64,000 bases of DNA from Micromonospora_I sp040659735 (GCF_040659735.1 NZ_JBFANZ010000020.1:1-64000), one strand, 5' to 3'. Counted from the first letter of the stretch, positions 40,616 to 49,665 are shown. Notes: generated by a model not told the origin, from the sequence alone. Translations and numbers: made by a program.

Positions 40616-40924
40616 GTGACTACCGCGACCAAGGTTGCGATCAAGCCGCTCGAGGACCGGATCCTGGTCCAGGCGAACGAGGCTGAGACCACCACGGCGT
40701 CGGGCATCGTGATCCCCGACACCGCCAAGGAGAAGCCGCAGGAGGGCACTGTCCTCGCTGTCGGCCCGGGCCGGATCGACGACAAGGGCAACCGGATCCC
40801 GGTTGACGTCAATGTCGGCGACTCGGTTCTCTACTCGAAGTACGGCGGCACCGAGGTTAAGTACGCCGGCGAGGAGTACCTGGTGCTCTCCGCCCGCGAC
40901 GTCCTCGCGGTCATCGAGAAGTGA
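40616..40924 (+). CDS. groES: Co-chaperonin GroES
   Basis: This 102-residue GroES has the mobile loop region EAETTTASGIVIPDTAKEK and the C-terminal EYLVLSARDVLAVIEK. It forms the heptameric lid of GroEL. GGAGG lies 8 nt before GTG 40616, giving VTTATKVAIKPLEDR. ATG 40610 is only 2 nt from the Shine-Dalgarno and less likely. It is controlled by HrcA through two CIRCE elements. Confidence 0.97.
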   Translation: MTTATKVAIKPLEDRILVQANEAETTTASGIVIPDTAKEKPQEGTVLAVGPGRIDDKGNRIPVDVNVGDSVLYSKYGGTEVKYAGEEYLVLSARDVLAVIEK

Positions 40925-40944
40925 CCTACTGACAAGTGCTGAGC

Positions 40945-41013
40945 GCCCCGGCACCCCACGCGGGGTTCCGGGGCCTCATCCGTTCTCCGGCCGTCGGCGC
41001 AGCCGACGGCCGG
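40945..41013 (+). repeat. Two strong hairpins between groES and groEL
   Basis: The first (40945-40974) is a 12-bp stem with one mismatch and an ACGC loop. The second, CCGGCCGTCGGC-GCA-GCCGACGGCCGG (40987-41013), is a perfect 12-bp stem. Neither has a U-tract. They may be processing or attenuation sites that set the groES to groEL ratio. Confidence 0.6.
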
Positions 41014-41042
41014 GCAATGGCTAGTGCGTTGAAGGGACTTTT

Positions 41043-42689
41043 ATGGCGAAGATCCTGAGCTTCTCGGACGACGCCCGACACCTGCTCGAGCACGGTGTCA
41101 ACGCTCTCGCTGACACGGTCAAGGTCACCCTCGGCCCGCGCGGGCGCAACGTCGTGCTGGACAAGAAGTTCGGTGTTCCGACGATCACCAACGATGGCGT
41201 GACCATCGCCAAGGAGATCGAGCTCACCAACCCGTACGAAAACCTCGGTGCGCAGCTGGTCAAGGAGGTGGCGACGAAGACCAACGACGTCGCCGGCGAC
41301 GGGACCACGACCGCGACCGTGCTGGCCCAGGCCATGGTGCGCGAGGGTCTGCGCAACGTGACCGCCGGGGCCAACCCGACCAGCCTCAAGCGGGGCATCG
41401 AGGCCGCGGTCGAGAAGGTGTCCGCCGCGCTGCTCGACAAGGCTGTCGACGTGGCCAGCAGGGACTCGGTCGCGCACGTCGCGACCATCTCGGCGCAGGA
41501 CGCCACGATCGGTGACCTCATCGCCGAGGCGATGGAGCGGGTCGGCCGCGACGGTGTCATCACCGTCGAGGAGGGGTCCGCCCTCGCGACCGAGCTGGAG
41601 GTGACCGAGGGCCTGCAGTTCGACAAGGGCTTCATCTCGCCGCAGTTCGTGACGGACACCGAGGCCCAGGAAGCGGTCCTCGACGACCCGTACATCCTGA
41701 TCACCACGCAGAAGATCTCGACGATCGAGGAGCTCCTCCCGCTGCTGGAGAAGGTCCTGCAGACCGGCAAGCCACTGCTCATCGTGGCCGAGGACGTCGA
41801 GGGCCAGGCGCTCTCCACGCTCGTGGTCAACTCGATCCGCAAGACCGTCAAGGTCTGCGCGGTCAAGGCGCCCGGGTTCGGCGACCGCCGCAAGGCGATG
41901 CTGCAGGACATGGCCGTCCTCACCGGCGGCGAGCTTGTCGCGCCCGAGTTGGGCTACAAGCTCGACGCGGTCGGCCTGGAGGTGCTCGGCAGCGCCCGTC
42001 GCGTCGTCGTCGACAAGGAGACGACCACGGTCATCGACGGTCGTGGCCGGGACACCGAGGTCACCGACCGGGTCTCGCAGCTCCGCAAGGAGATCGAGGC
42101 CTCGGACTCCGACTGGGACCGGGAGAAGCTGGCCGAGCGGCTGGCGAAGCTCTCGGGCGGCATCGCGGTCATCAAGGCCGGTGCGGCGACCGAGGTCGAG
42201 CTGAAGGAGCGCAAGCACCGCATCGAGGACGCGATCGCCGCGACCAAGGCCGCGGTCGAGGAGGGCACTGTGCCCGGCGGCGGCGCCGCCCTGGTGCAGA
42301 TCGCCTCCGTGCTCGACGGTGACCTCGGGCTGACCGGCGACGAGAAGGTCGGCGTGTCGATCGTCCGCAAGGCGCTCGACGAGCCGCTGCGCTGGATCGC
42401 CCAGAACGCGGGCCACGACGGCTACGTGGTCGTGCAGAAGGTGCGCGACAGCAAGTGGGGCTCCGGCCTCAACGCGGCCAGCGGCGAATACGTCGACCTG
42501 GTCGGGGCCGGCATCATCGACCCGGTCAAGGTGACCCGCAACGCGGTCATCAACGCCGCGTCGATCGCCGCTCTGCTGCTCACCACCGAGAGCCTGATCG
42601 TGGAGAAGCCGGAGAAGGCGGAGCCGGCCGCGGCCGGTGGCCACGGCCACTCGCACGGTCACGGCCACCAGCACGGCCCCGGCTTCTGA
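41043..42689 (+). CDS. groEL: Chaperonin GroEL1 with histidine-rich tail
   Basis: The 548-residue chaperonin has the ATP-binding VTLGPRGRNVVL and NDVAGDGTTTATVLAQ motifs and the apical-domain signature AAVEEGTVPGGG. Its C-terminus is histidine-rich (HGHSHGHGHQHGPGF) instead of the GGM repeats of canonical GroEL. That is the hallmark of actinobacterial GroEL1, which is encoded with groES. A second, GGM-tailed groEL2 is expected elsewhere in the genome. In mycobacteria GroEL1 has specialised roles and may bind metal. Confidence 0.97.
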   Translation: MAKILSFSDDARHLLEHGVNALADTVKVTLGPRGRNVVLDKKFGVPTITNDGVTIAKEIELTNPYENLGAQLVKEVATKTNDVAGDGTTTATVLAQAMVREGLRNVTAGANPTSLKRGIEAAVEKVSAALLDKAVDVASRDSVAHVATISAQDATIGDLIAEAMERVGRDGVITVEEGSALATELEVTEGLQFDKGFISPQFVTDTEAQEAVLDDPYILITTQKISTIEELLPLLEKVLQTGKPLLIVAEDVEGQALSTLVVNSIRKTVKVCAVKAPGFGDRRKAMLQDMAVLTGGELVAPELGYKLDAVGLEVLGSARRVVVDKETTTVIDGRGRDTEVTDRVSQLRKEIEASDSDWDREKLAERLAKLSGGIAVIKAGAATEVELKERKHRIEDAIAATKAAVEEGTVPGGGAALVQIASVLDGDLGLTGDEKVGVSIVRKALDEPLRWIAQNAGHDGYVVVQKVRDSKWGSGLNAASGEYVDLVGAGIIDPVKVTRNAVINAASIAALLLTTESLIVEKPEKAEPAAAGGHGHSHGHGHQHGPGF

Positions 42690-42710
42690 CCGGGTAGCGC
42701 CACGCACGCA

Positions 42711-42765
42711 AGATCCGCGTGATCAACAACTCCGGCGGAGTTGCCTGATCACGCGGATCTTTCCT
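42711..42765 (+). terminator. Intrinsic terminator after groEL
   Basis: A 15-bp perfect stem, AGATCCGCGTGATCA (42711-42725) with TGATCACGCGGATCT (42746-42760), continues through a small bulge into CAACTCC-GGC-GGAGTTG. TTTCCTATT follows. It is the strongest terminator in the window. Confidence 0.85.
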
Positions 42766-42822
42766 ATTACGGATCGCTGACGTGACTACCGCCGTGACCG
42801 CTGCCGCGCCGAAACTTGTCGC

Positions 42823-44460
42823 GTGACGAGGACGAGGTTCGGCGCGTTGGCCGGTGTCGCCGCCGCGGCGGTCGCCGTTGGGCTGGCCGAGGTGGTCGCG
42901 GTCCTGACCGGGGCGCGCTCCGCGCCGCTCGTCGCGGTCGGTGCGGTGGTGGTCGACACCGTGCCCGGACCGCCCAAACAGTTCGCCATCGACGTCTTCG
43001 GCGTATACGACAAGATCGCGCTGCTGATCGGCACCGGGCTGCTGATCGCCATCTTCGCCGCGCTCATCGGCGTGCTGGCGCTCCGCTCGCTCGCCGCCGG
43101 GTCGGCCGGGGTGGCGCTCTTCGGTGCGATCGGCGCCGCGGCCGCCCTGACCCGTCCCGGTGCCGGTGTCGGCGCCGCGCTGCCCTCGCTGGTCGGCGCC
43201 GCCGCCGCTGCCGGGGTGCTGTGGCTGCTGACGGCCGGCCCCCTGCGCGCCCCGCCGACCCGGGACACCGCCGCACCCGAACCGGCCGCACGCCACTCGG
43301 CCGCACCCGACTCCGCGACCCCGGTCGGCGTGCTCACGGAAGAGCGGGCCGGAGAGGCCGACGACACGCGCGACGCAGCCCCTGATCGCGGGGAGCCGGG
43401 GCGGCGGCGGTTTCTCCGCGCGGTCGGCGTCGCCCTGGGCGCCGCCGCGCTCACCGGTCTCGGCGGCCGATGGCTCGCCACCCGCCGCTCCGTCGCCGCC
43501 GCCCGATCCGCGGTCACCCTGCCCGTCCCCGCCGACCCGGCGCCACCCCTGCCGGCCGGAGCCGACCTCGCCCTGCCGCGGCTCGCCCCGTACACCACGC
43601 CGAACGCCGGCTTCTACCGCATCGACACGGCGCTGGTGGTGCCCCAGGTCGATCCGGCCACCTGGCAGTTGCGCATCCATGGGCGGGTCCGTCATCCGCT
43701 CACGATCAGCTACGCCGACCTTCTCGCCCGGCCGATGACCGAGCGGCACATCACGCTCGCCTGCGTCTCGAACGAGGTCGGCGGGGACCTGATCGGAAAC
43801 GCGCGGTGGCTCGGCGTACGCCTCAAGGACCTGCTCGACGAGGCGCAACCGTTCGACGGCGCGGACCAGGTTGTCGGGCGTTCCGCCGACGGTTGGACCT
43901 GTGGCACCCCGACCGCCGCGCTGCGCGACGGCCGCGACGCGCTGCTCGTGGTCGGCATGAACGGCGAGCCGCTGCCGATCGAGCACGGCTTCCCGGTCCG
44001 GATGGTCGTCCCCGGCCTGTACGGCTACGTCTCGGCCTGCAAATGGCTGGTCGAGCTCGAGCTGAGCAGCTTCGCCGACTTCGACGCCTACTGGGTTCCG
44101 CGCGGCTGGTCGGCGCAGGGGCCGATCAGGACGCAGTCCCGGATCGACACGCCCCGCGCCGGCGGCCGGCTCACCGCCGGCCGGGTGACGGTTGCCGGCG
44201 TGGCCTGGGCGCAGCGCCGGGGGATCGAGCGGGTGCAGATACGCGTGGACGGCGGGCCGTGGCACGACGCGACGCTCGCCGCGACCGTCTCCGTCGACAC
44301 CTGGGTGCAGTGGTCCTGGCGGTGGCCGGCGACCCCCGGCGAGCACACGCTGCAGGTGCGCGCCACCGATGGCACGGGGGACGCCCAGCCCGAGGAGCTG
44401 CGCGCGGTGACGCCGGACGGCGCGACCGGCTGGCACTCGGTGCGGGTGACGGTGCGGTGA
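42823..44460 (+). CDS. Membrane-anchored molybdopterin-dependent oxidoreductase (sulfite oxidase family)
   Basis: The 545-residue protein has three to four N-terminal membrane helices (about 5-145) and a charged linker. A twin-arginine-like GRRRFLRAVG segment with a hydrophobic stretch follows near 190-215. The outer domain is the sulfite-oxidase fold, with the Moco-binding Cys in TLACVSNEVGGDLIGN, GWTCGTPTAAL, and the LYGYVSACKWL segment. A C-terminal Mo-co dimerisation domain (about 440-545) ends it. Oxidation or reduction of a sulfur or nitrogen compound outside the cell is likely. The substrate is unknown. GTG 42823. Confidence 0.9.
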   Translation: MTRTRFGALAGVAAAAVAVGLAEVVAVLTGARSAPLVAVGAVVVDTVPGPPKQFAIDVFGVYDKIALLIGTGLLIAIFAALIGVLALRSLAAGSAGVALFGAIGAAAALTRPGAGVGAALPSLVGAAAAAGVLWLLTAGPLRAPPTRDTAAPEPAARHSAAPDSATPVGVLTEERAGEADDTRDAAPDRGEPGRRRFLRAVGVALGAAALTGLGGRWLATRRSVAAARSAVTLPVPADPAPPLPAGADLALPRLAPYTTPNAGFYRIDTALVVPQVDPATWQLRIHGRVRHPLTISYADLLARPMTERHITLACVSNEVGGDLIGNARWLGVRLKDLLDEAQPFDGADQVVGRSADGWTCGTPTAALRDGRDALLVVGMNGEPLPIEHGFPVRMVVPGLYGYVSACKWLVELELSSFADFDAYWVPRGWSAQGPIRTQSRIDTPRAGGRLTAGRVTVAGVAWAQRRGIERVQIRVDGGPWHDATLAATVSVDTWVQWSWRWPATPGEHTLQVRATDGTGDAQPEELRAVTPDGATGWHSVRVTVR

Positions 44461-44545
44461 AGGCCGGACGGGCCGCGGGGGACCGCCGAGGCGACACAGC
44501 GCCGCGGGGCCTCCTGGCAGAGGCCGCGTCGACGCTGTTGTCCGG

Positions 44546-44941
44546 TCAGTAGGTGCCGGCGGGGACCGGTCGCTGGGCGGGCACGGTCGACTTGTGGGGG
44601 CGCCCCAGGCGGGCCTCGAGCCGGGCGATGTCGACCCGCGTCATGCGACGGTCGGCGAGGTCCTCCCAGCCGACCGCGAGCAGTCGCAGACGCTCGGACT
44701 CGCTGAATCCGCCCCATACGCCGTACGGCTCGCGCACCGACAGCGCGTGCGCGGCGCACTCGGCGCGGACCGGGCACGTGCCGCAGACCGCCTTGGCCTG
44801 GGTCTCGCGACGGTTGCGGGAGGAACCACGCTCACCGTCGGGGTGGAAGAACTGGGCGCTGTCCCGGCCGCGACAGGAACCGAGCCGCTGCCACTCCCAT
44901 AAGTCGACGATGGGTCCGGGCAGTCTGCGTACGTTCGACAT
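44546..44941 (-). CDS. whiD: WhiD/WhiB3-type iron-sulfur regulator
   Basis: The 131-residue Wbl protein has four cysteines (SCRG, then CGTCPVRAEC) that bind a 4Fe-4S cluster. The turn YGVWGG for sigma-factor contact follows, then a basic C-terminus. The N-terminal LPGPIVDLWEWQ and FFHPDGERG match Streptomyces WhiD and mycobacterial WhiB3 closely. Both are also encoded next to groEL1/bldM. WhiD acts in late sporulation in Streptomyces. AAGGAGG precedes the ATG at 44941. It diverges from bldM. Confidence 0.94.
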   Translation of the reverse strand: MSNVRRLPGPIVDLWEWQRLGSCRGRDSAQFFHPDGERGSSRNRRETQAKAVCGTCPVRAECAAHALSVREPYGVWGGFSESERLRLLAVGWEDLADRRMTRVDIARLEARLGRPHKSTVPAQRPVPAGTY

Positions 44942-45195
44942 CAGCACCCTCCTTCCGCGCGGCGCCGCGACGGTCAGTCCTCGGCGGTCGGACCGGAGCG
45001 GCGGGCCGCGCGGGCGCACCATGTCCGACCAGACACACCCGTACCCTGCGCATCACCTACTCACACGTTCCTGATCAAACCGTTACTGTCAACGAACCTG
45101 ACGCGGTGCCGAGGTGTTCGGAACTTTCCTCTTCTTTCGTAGGAAAGCGCGTAATGATCAGACCCTTCCGTGGTCTTCTCCTTGAGGAGAGGGGG

Positions 45196-46140
45196 ATGAC
45201 TGTGCGTACCGTCCTCGTGTGCGTTCGGACTACATTCGCCGCGCAGAATGTCGCGTCCGCCGCGACGCGGCTCGGGATGGCCGCCGCCATCCGCACCGCC
45301 GTTTCCGAGCCGGAGGTCATGCTGCGGCTCTCCGAGCGGCCGGCGGAGATCGTGCTCGCCGACACCGCGCTGACCCGCCCGGACAGTGTCGGGTTTACCC
45401 GCCGGGTGCTCGCGAAGGCTCCCGGCGCGACGATCGTGCTGTTCGGTGGGGAGGACCCGCGGGTCGCCGCCGCCGCGATCGCGGCGGGCGCCCGCGGTCT
45501 GATCCACGGGGCGGACCAGGACCTCGTCAGTGTGGTGGCGAAGACCCTGCTGCTGCTCTCCACGCCGGGACGGGCCGCGTCCGGGCTCGGCGCGGCCGCC
45601 GGTTCGGGGCAGGCGGCCGCGGTCGGGCGCAATCTCTCCGCTGGTACGCCGGGCTCCCGCCCGGGCGGGGCGTCGCGGGTGCCCGGTGCCGCGATACCGG
45701 CGGGCAGCATGGCCGGAGCCACCCTGCCCGGTCAGCCGGGTGGCCCCGCCGTCGTTCCGGTGCAGCGCGGCGAGGATTTCGCCGGTTATCCGCCGGGCGT
45801 CGCTCGGCCGTCCGGCGAGGGCGATCACCGGTTCCCGAGCGGGCTGGACCGGCGCGCCAACGCGGTGCGGGACGGACGCTTCGGTGGGCCCGGACAGCGG
45901 TCGGGTGAGTCGCCGGCGGGTTACCCGGGGAGCCCGGTACGGCGGGTCACGCTCACCGAGCGCGAGCTGCAGGTGCTGCGTGGCATGGCGGAAGGCAAGA
46001 GCAACGCCGAGATCGGGCGTGACCTCTTCGTCTCCGAGGACACGGTGAAGACCCACGCCCGGCGGCTGTTCCGCAAGCTGGGCGCGCGGGACCGGGCGCA
46101 CGCGGTCGCGGCGGGCTTCCGGGCGGGGCTGGTCGCCTGA
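45196..46140 (+). CDS. bldM: BldM-type response regulator with long linker
   Basis: The 314-residue protein has a receiver-like domain (about 1-122), a Gly/Pro/Ala-rich linker (123-249) and a LuxR/FixJ HTH (250-314). The HTH segment (RELQVLRGMAEGKSNAEIGRD, SEDTVKTHARRLF) closely matches Streptomyces BldM, which is likewise encoded between whiD and guaB. Streptomyces BldM is about 200 residues, so the linker is extra. The receiver keeps Asp56 but lacks the acidic pair (VR at 10-11) and the conserved Lys (Gly105), so normal phosphorylation is unlikely. ATG 45154, with its own AGGAAAG, is an alternative start adding 14 residues. Confidence 0.9.
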   Translation: MTVRTVLVCVRTTFAAQNVASAATRLGMAAAIRTAVSEPEVMLRLSERPAEIVLADTALTRPDSVGFTRRVLAKAPGATIVLFGGEDPRVAAAAIAAGARGLIHGADQDLVSVVAKTLLLLSTPGRAASGLGAAAGSGQAAAVGRNLSAGTPGSRPGGASRVPGAAIPAGSMAGATLPGQPGGPAVVPVQRGEDFAGYPPGVARPSGEGDHRFPSGLDRRANAVRDGRFGGPGQRSGESPAGYPGSPVRRVTLTERELQVLRGMAEGKSNAEIGRDLFVSEDTVKTHARRLFRKLGARDRAHAVAAGFRAGLVA

Positions 46141-46165
46141 GCGCGGGGCGCCGGCGGGCCGGAGC

Positions 46166-46567
46166 TCAGACCTCGGCCTCGTCGGTGCCCTCGGTCAGCG
46201 TGTCGTGCACGCCGTCGGCGTAGCCGCGGGCGTATTCCCACGTGACGTAGTGCTCCGGGTCCGGATCGAAGGCGGGCTCGTGCACCCGGGGCCGCCCGGA
46301 GTTGAGCAGGTGGCGCAGATTGCCGCGGAGCAGGTCCCAGTCGAAGTAGTGGGGCTCGTGGCAGTCTTCGCACTCGATGACCAGACCGCGGACGCCGATG
46401 GGGGTGAGCAGGGCCTGGTAGATCTCGAGGTCGGCCAGGTCCTCGAGCACGTCCTGCCGCTCGACCTCGGTCAGCGGGTCGAGCTGAGCGTCCCCGGCGA
46501 GGTCGTCCAGACCCGCGGACGGGTCGGCGGGGTCGCCGTTGAAGGGGTCGATCGGCTCGTCGTGCAC
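46166..46567 (-). CDS. Small acidic conserved protein (DUF5319-like)
   Basis: The 133-residue acidic protein begins VHDEPIDPFNGDPADP and contains a CEDCHEPHYFDWDLL segment with two cysteines and a histidine that may bind metal. It ends in a polyacidic tail. It holds the position of the conserved hypothetical gene between bldM and guaB in Streptomyces. No function is known to me. The GTG start at 46567 is where conservation should begin. Upstream codons are arginine-rich. Confidence 0.78.
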   Translation of the reverse strand: MHDEPIDPFNGDPADPSAGLDDLAGDAQLDPLTEVERQDVLEDLADLEIYQALLTPIGVRGLVIECEDCHEPHYFDWDLLRGNLRHLLNSGRPRVHEPAFDPDPEHYVTWEYARGYADGVHDTLTEGTDEAEV

Positions 46568-46852
46568 CCCTCCACCGTAGTCGCACCACCGGCTGTCGCG
46601 CGCACCCGCCATCGCGCCGCGGCGCAGGCCCGGACGGGTGACCGCGCCGGCGCGCCCCGTCGGGGGCGCGGGTCGGAGCCCGTGCGCCGGTGCGGGCGGC
46701 TCGTCCGACCCGGTTGTGACGCCCGTCGACGCGCGTGGGCGGCGGCCCCTGGTCCCTGGGTACGATGGGTCATCGCGCCGCACGCTGGGCGAGCCGGTCA
46801 CGCGCCGGGCGTGCCAGGCGAATCCCGTCCGACCAGTTCAGGGGAACAAGTC
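46568..46852. other. Divergent intergenic region upstream of guaB
   Basis: No gene is supported. TACGAT at 46761-46766 is a reasonable -10 box, which would give guaB a leader of about 80 nt. GC-rich inverted repeats near 46655-46690 could form structure but match no known riboswitch. Confidence 0.35.
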
Positions 46853-48421
46853 GTGGATAACTCGCCCGCCAACGATCTTCCGATGGGTTCGGTCGACACC
46901 GACCCGCGCCCCGATCGACCGGCCCCGGAGCACGTGCCCGGGTCAGCGCGGTTGGTCCCCCTCGGGCTGACCTTCGACGACGTGCTGCTGCAGCCGGCCG
47001 AGTCCGACATCGTGCCGAGCCGGGTCAACACGATCACCCGGATGACCCGCAACGTGAACGTGTCCATCCCACTGCTGTCCAGCGCGATGGACACGGTGAC
47101 CGAGGCCCGGATGGCGATCGCGATGGCGCGCCAGGGCGGCATCGGCGTGCTGCACCGCAACCTGTCGATGGAGGACCAGGCGCTCCAGGCCGACCTGGTC
47201 AAGCGCTCGGAAGCGGGCATGATCACCAACCCGGTGACGGCGAGCCCGGACGACCGGCTGCGCGACGTGGACGAACTGTGCGCGCGCTACCGCATCTCCG
47301 GCGTGCCCGTCGTCGACCGGGACGGCGCCCTGGTCGGCATCGTCACCAACCGCGACATGCGCTTCGAGTCGGACAAGAACCGCAGGGTCCGCGAGGTCAT
47401 GACCCAGATGCCGCTCGTGACCGCTCCGGTCGGGGTCTCCAAGGATCATGCGCTGGCGCTGTTGCGCGAGCACAAGGTGGAGAAGCTCCCGCTGGTCGAT
47501 GAGACGGGGCGGCTGCGTGGGCTGATCACGGTCAAGGACTTCACCAAGAGCGAGCAGTTCCCCGACGCCACCAAGGACGACGCCGGCCGGCTCCGGGTGG
47601 CCGCCGCGGTCGGCGTGGGGGAGGAGTCGTACAAGCGGGCCCGGCTGCTGGTGGACGCCGGGGTGGACGTGCTGGTCGTGGACAGCGCGCACGGCCACAG
47701 CCGTAACGTGCTGGAGATGGTGCGCCGGCTCAAGAAGGACACCGCGATCGACATCGTCGGCGGCAACGTCGCCACGTACGCCGGGGCGAAGGCGCTCGTC
47801 GACGCCGGCGCCGACGCGGTCAAGGTGGGGGTCGGTCCGGGCGCGATCTGCACCACCCGCGTGGTCGCCGGGGTCGGCGTCCCGCAGGTCACCGCGATCA
47901 TGGAGGCCGCCCGCGCCTGCACGCCGGCGGGGGTGCCGGTGATCGGTGACGGCGGAATCCAGTATTCGGGCGACATCGCGAAGGCGCTGGTGGCCGGCGC
48001 CAGTACGGTCATGCTCGGCAGCCTGCTCGCCGGCTGCGCCGAGAGCCCGGGCGAGCTGCTCTTCATCAACGGCAAGCAGTTCAAGTCGTACCGGGGGATG
48101 GGTTCGCTGGGCGCGATGCAGTCGCGCGGCGAGGCCCGCTCCTACTCCAAGGACCGCTACTTCCAGGACGACGTGCTGAGCGAGGACAAGCTCGTGCCGG
48201 AGGGTGTCGAGGGCCAGGTGCCCTACCGGGGGCCGCTCTCCGTCGTCGCCCACCAACTGGTCGGCGGGTTGCGCGCGGCGATGGGGTACGTCGGCGCGGA
48301 GAGCATCCCGGAGCTGCACCGACGCGGCCAGCTCATTCGGATCACGGCGGCGGGGCTCAAGGAGAGCCACCCGCACGACATCCAGATGACGGTGGAAGCG
48401 CCCAACTACCACAGCCGCTGA
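46853..48421 (+). CDS. guaB: Inosine-5'-monophosphate dehydrogenase
   Basis: The 522-residue enzyme oxidises IMP to XMP, the committed step to GMP. The catalytic Cys loop GPGAICTTRVVAG, two CBS domains inserted at about 120-240, DGGIQYSGD and the flap RGMGSLGAM are all present. GTG 46853 (VDNSPAND) has AGGGGAA upstream. The N-terminal 35 residues are a typical actinobacterial extension. GuaB3 and guaA lie downstream. Confidence 0.97.
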   Translation: MDNSPANDLPMGSVDTDPRPDRPAPEHVPGSARLVPLGLTFDDVLLQPAESDIVPSRVNTITRMTRNVNVSIPLLSSAMDTVTEARMAIAMARQGGIGVLHRNLSMEDQALQADLVKRSEAGMITNPVTASPDDRLRDVDELCARYRISGVPVVDRDGALVGIVTNRDMRFESDKNRRVREVMTQMPLVTAPVGVSKDHALALLREHKVEKLPLVDETGRLRGLITVKDFTKSEQFPDATKDDAGRLRVAAAVGVGEESYKRARLLVDAGVDVLVVDSAHGHSRNVLEMVRRLKKDTAIDIVGGNVATYAGAKALVDAGADAVKVGVGPGAICTTRVVAGVGVPQVTAIMEAARACTPAGVPVIGDGGIQYSGDIAKALVAGASTVMLGSLLAGCAESPGELLFINGKQFKSYRGMGSLGAMQSRGEARSYSKDRYFQDDVLSEDKLVPEGVEGQVPYRGPLSVVAHQLVGGLRAAMGYVGAESIPELHRRGQLIRITAAGLKESHPHDIQMTVEAPNYHSR

Positions 48422-48450
48422 CCGTTCACCGGCGCGGTCGACCCACCGTT

Positions 48451-48467
48451 CCCGCCCACGGGGCGGG
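48451..48467 (+). terminator. Short hairpin between guaB and guaB3
   Basis: CCCGCCC-ACG-GGGCGGG forms a 7-bp stem, followed by CCTGTCTACTTT. It may be a partial terminator between guaB and guaB3. Confidence 0.4.
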
Positions 48468-48489
48468 CCTGTCTACTTTGGAGTGACCC

Positions 48490-49608
48490 ATGCGTGACGT
48501 GGTGGAGATCGGGCTGGGTAAGACCGCGCAACGCGGCTACCACCTCGATGACATCGCCATCGTGCCGAGCCGCCGCACCCGCGACGTCGACGACGTGTCG
48601 ACCGCGTGGCAGCTCGACGCCTACCCGTTCAAGATTCCCTGCGTGGCGCACCCCTCCGACGCGACGATGAGCCCCGCCTCCGCGGTGGCGCTGGGACAGC
48701 ACGGCGGGCTCGGGGTGCTCAACGTCGAAGGGCTCTGGACGCGCTACGAGGACCCGGCCAAGGTGCTGGAGGAGCTCGCGAGCCTCGGCGAGGACCCGCG
48801 CGCCACGCAGCGGCTCCAGGAGGCCTACTCCGAGCCGATCCGCCCCGAGCTGATCGCTGAACGGGTCCGCCACATGCGTGACGGCGGGGTGACCGTCGCG
48901 GTGCGGGTCTCGCCGCAGCACACGCTCGCGCTCGCCCCGGTGATCCTCGACGCCGGCGTCGACATCCTGGTCATCCAGGGCACGCTCGTCTCCGCCGAGC
49001 ACGTCTCGACCACCGACGAGCCGCTCAACCTCAAGGAGTTCATCGCCGACCTCGACCTTCCGGTCGTGGTCGGTGGGTGCACGGACTACAAGACGGCGCT
49101 GCACCTGATGCGTACGGGCGCGGCCGGCGTGATCGTCGGCATCGGCGCGGACGAGTGGTCCACGACGGACACCGTCCTCGGCATCCGGGTGCCGATGGCG
49201 ACCGCGATCGCCGACGCGGCGGCGGCCCGTCGCGACTACCTCGACGAGACCGGCGGGCGTTACGTGCACCTGATCGCCGACGGGGATCTGCAGACGTCGG
49301 GCGACATCGCCAAGGCGCTCGGATGCGGCGCCGACGCGGTGATGCTCGGCGAGCCGCTGTCGTTCTGCGACGAAGCGCCGGCCTCCGGGGCGTGGTGGCA
49401 CTCCGCCGCCAGCCACCCCAACCTCCCGCGCGGCGCGTACGGCGTCGCGGGCGACTCGCTCGGTTCGATGGAGAAGCTGCTGTACGGCCCGGCGGACGAC
49501 CCGGATGGGCAGCTCAACCTCTTCGGCGGCCTGCGCCGGGCGATGGCCAAGTGCGGCTACCGCGACCTGAAGGAGTTCCAGAAGGTGGGGCTCGTCCTGG
49601 ACCGCTAG
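48490..49608 (+). CDS. guaB3: GuaB3-family IMPDH/GMPR-like protein
   Basis: The 372-residue TIM barrel belongs to the GuaB3 group, lacks CBS domains and ends in KCGYRDLKEFQKVGLVLDR. The loop that carries the catalytic cysteine in GuaB (GPGAICTT) reads GIGADEWSTTDT here, with no cysteine. Cyanobacterial GuaB3 has been reported to act as a GMP reductase and keeps the Cys. The actinobacterial form seen here may therefore be regulatory or catalyse something else. A GGAG lies before ATG 48490, and the gene is 68 bp after guaB. Confidence 0.9.
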   Translation: MRDVVEIGLGKTAQRGYHLDDIAIVPSRRTRDVDDVSTAWQLDAYPFKIPCVAHPSDATMSPASAVALGQHGGLGVLNVEGLWTRYEDPAKVLEELASLGEDPRATQRLQEAYSEPIRPELIAERVRHMRDGGVTVAVRVSPQHTLALAPVILDAGVDILVIQGTLVSAEHVSTTDEPLNLKEFIADLDLPVVVGGCTDYKTALHLMRTGAAGVIVGIGADEWSTTDTVLGIRVPMATAIADAAAARRDYLDETGGRYVHLIADGDLQTSGDIAKALGCGADAVMLGEPLSFCDEAPASGAWWHSAASHPNLPRGAYGVAGDSLGSMEKLLYGPADDPDGQLNLFGGLRRAMAKCGYRDLKEFQKVGLVLDR

Positions 49609-49665
49609 GTCCGGGAGTGGTTGGCGCGGTGACCGTGGGCCCGATGGTTGTGGGGAGAGGTGGGG

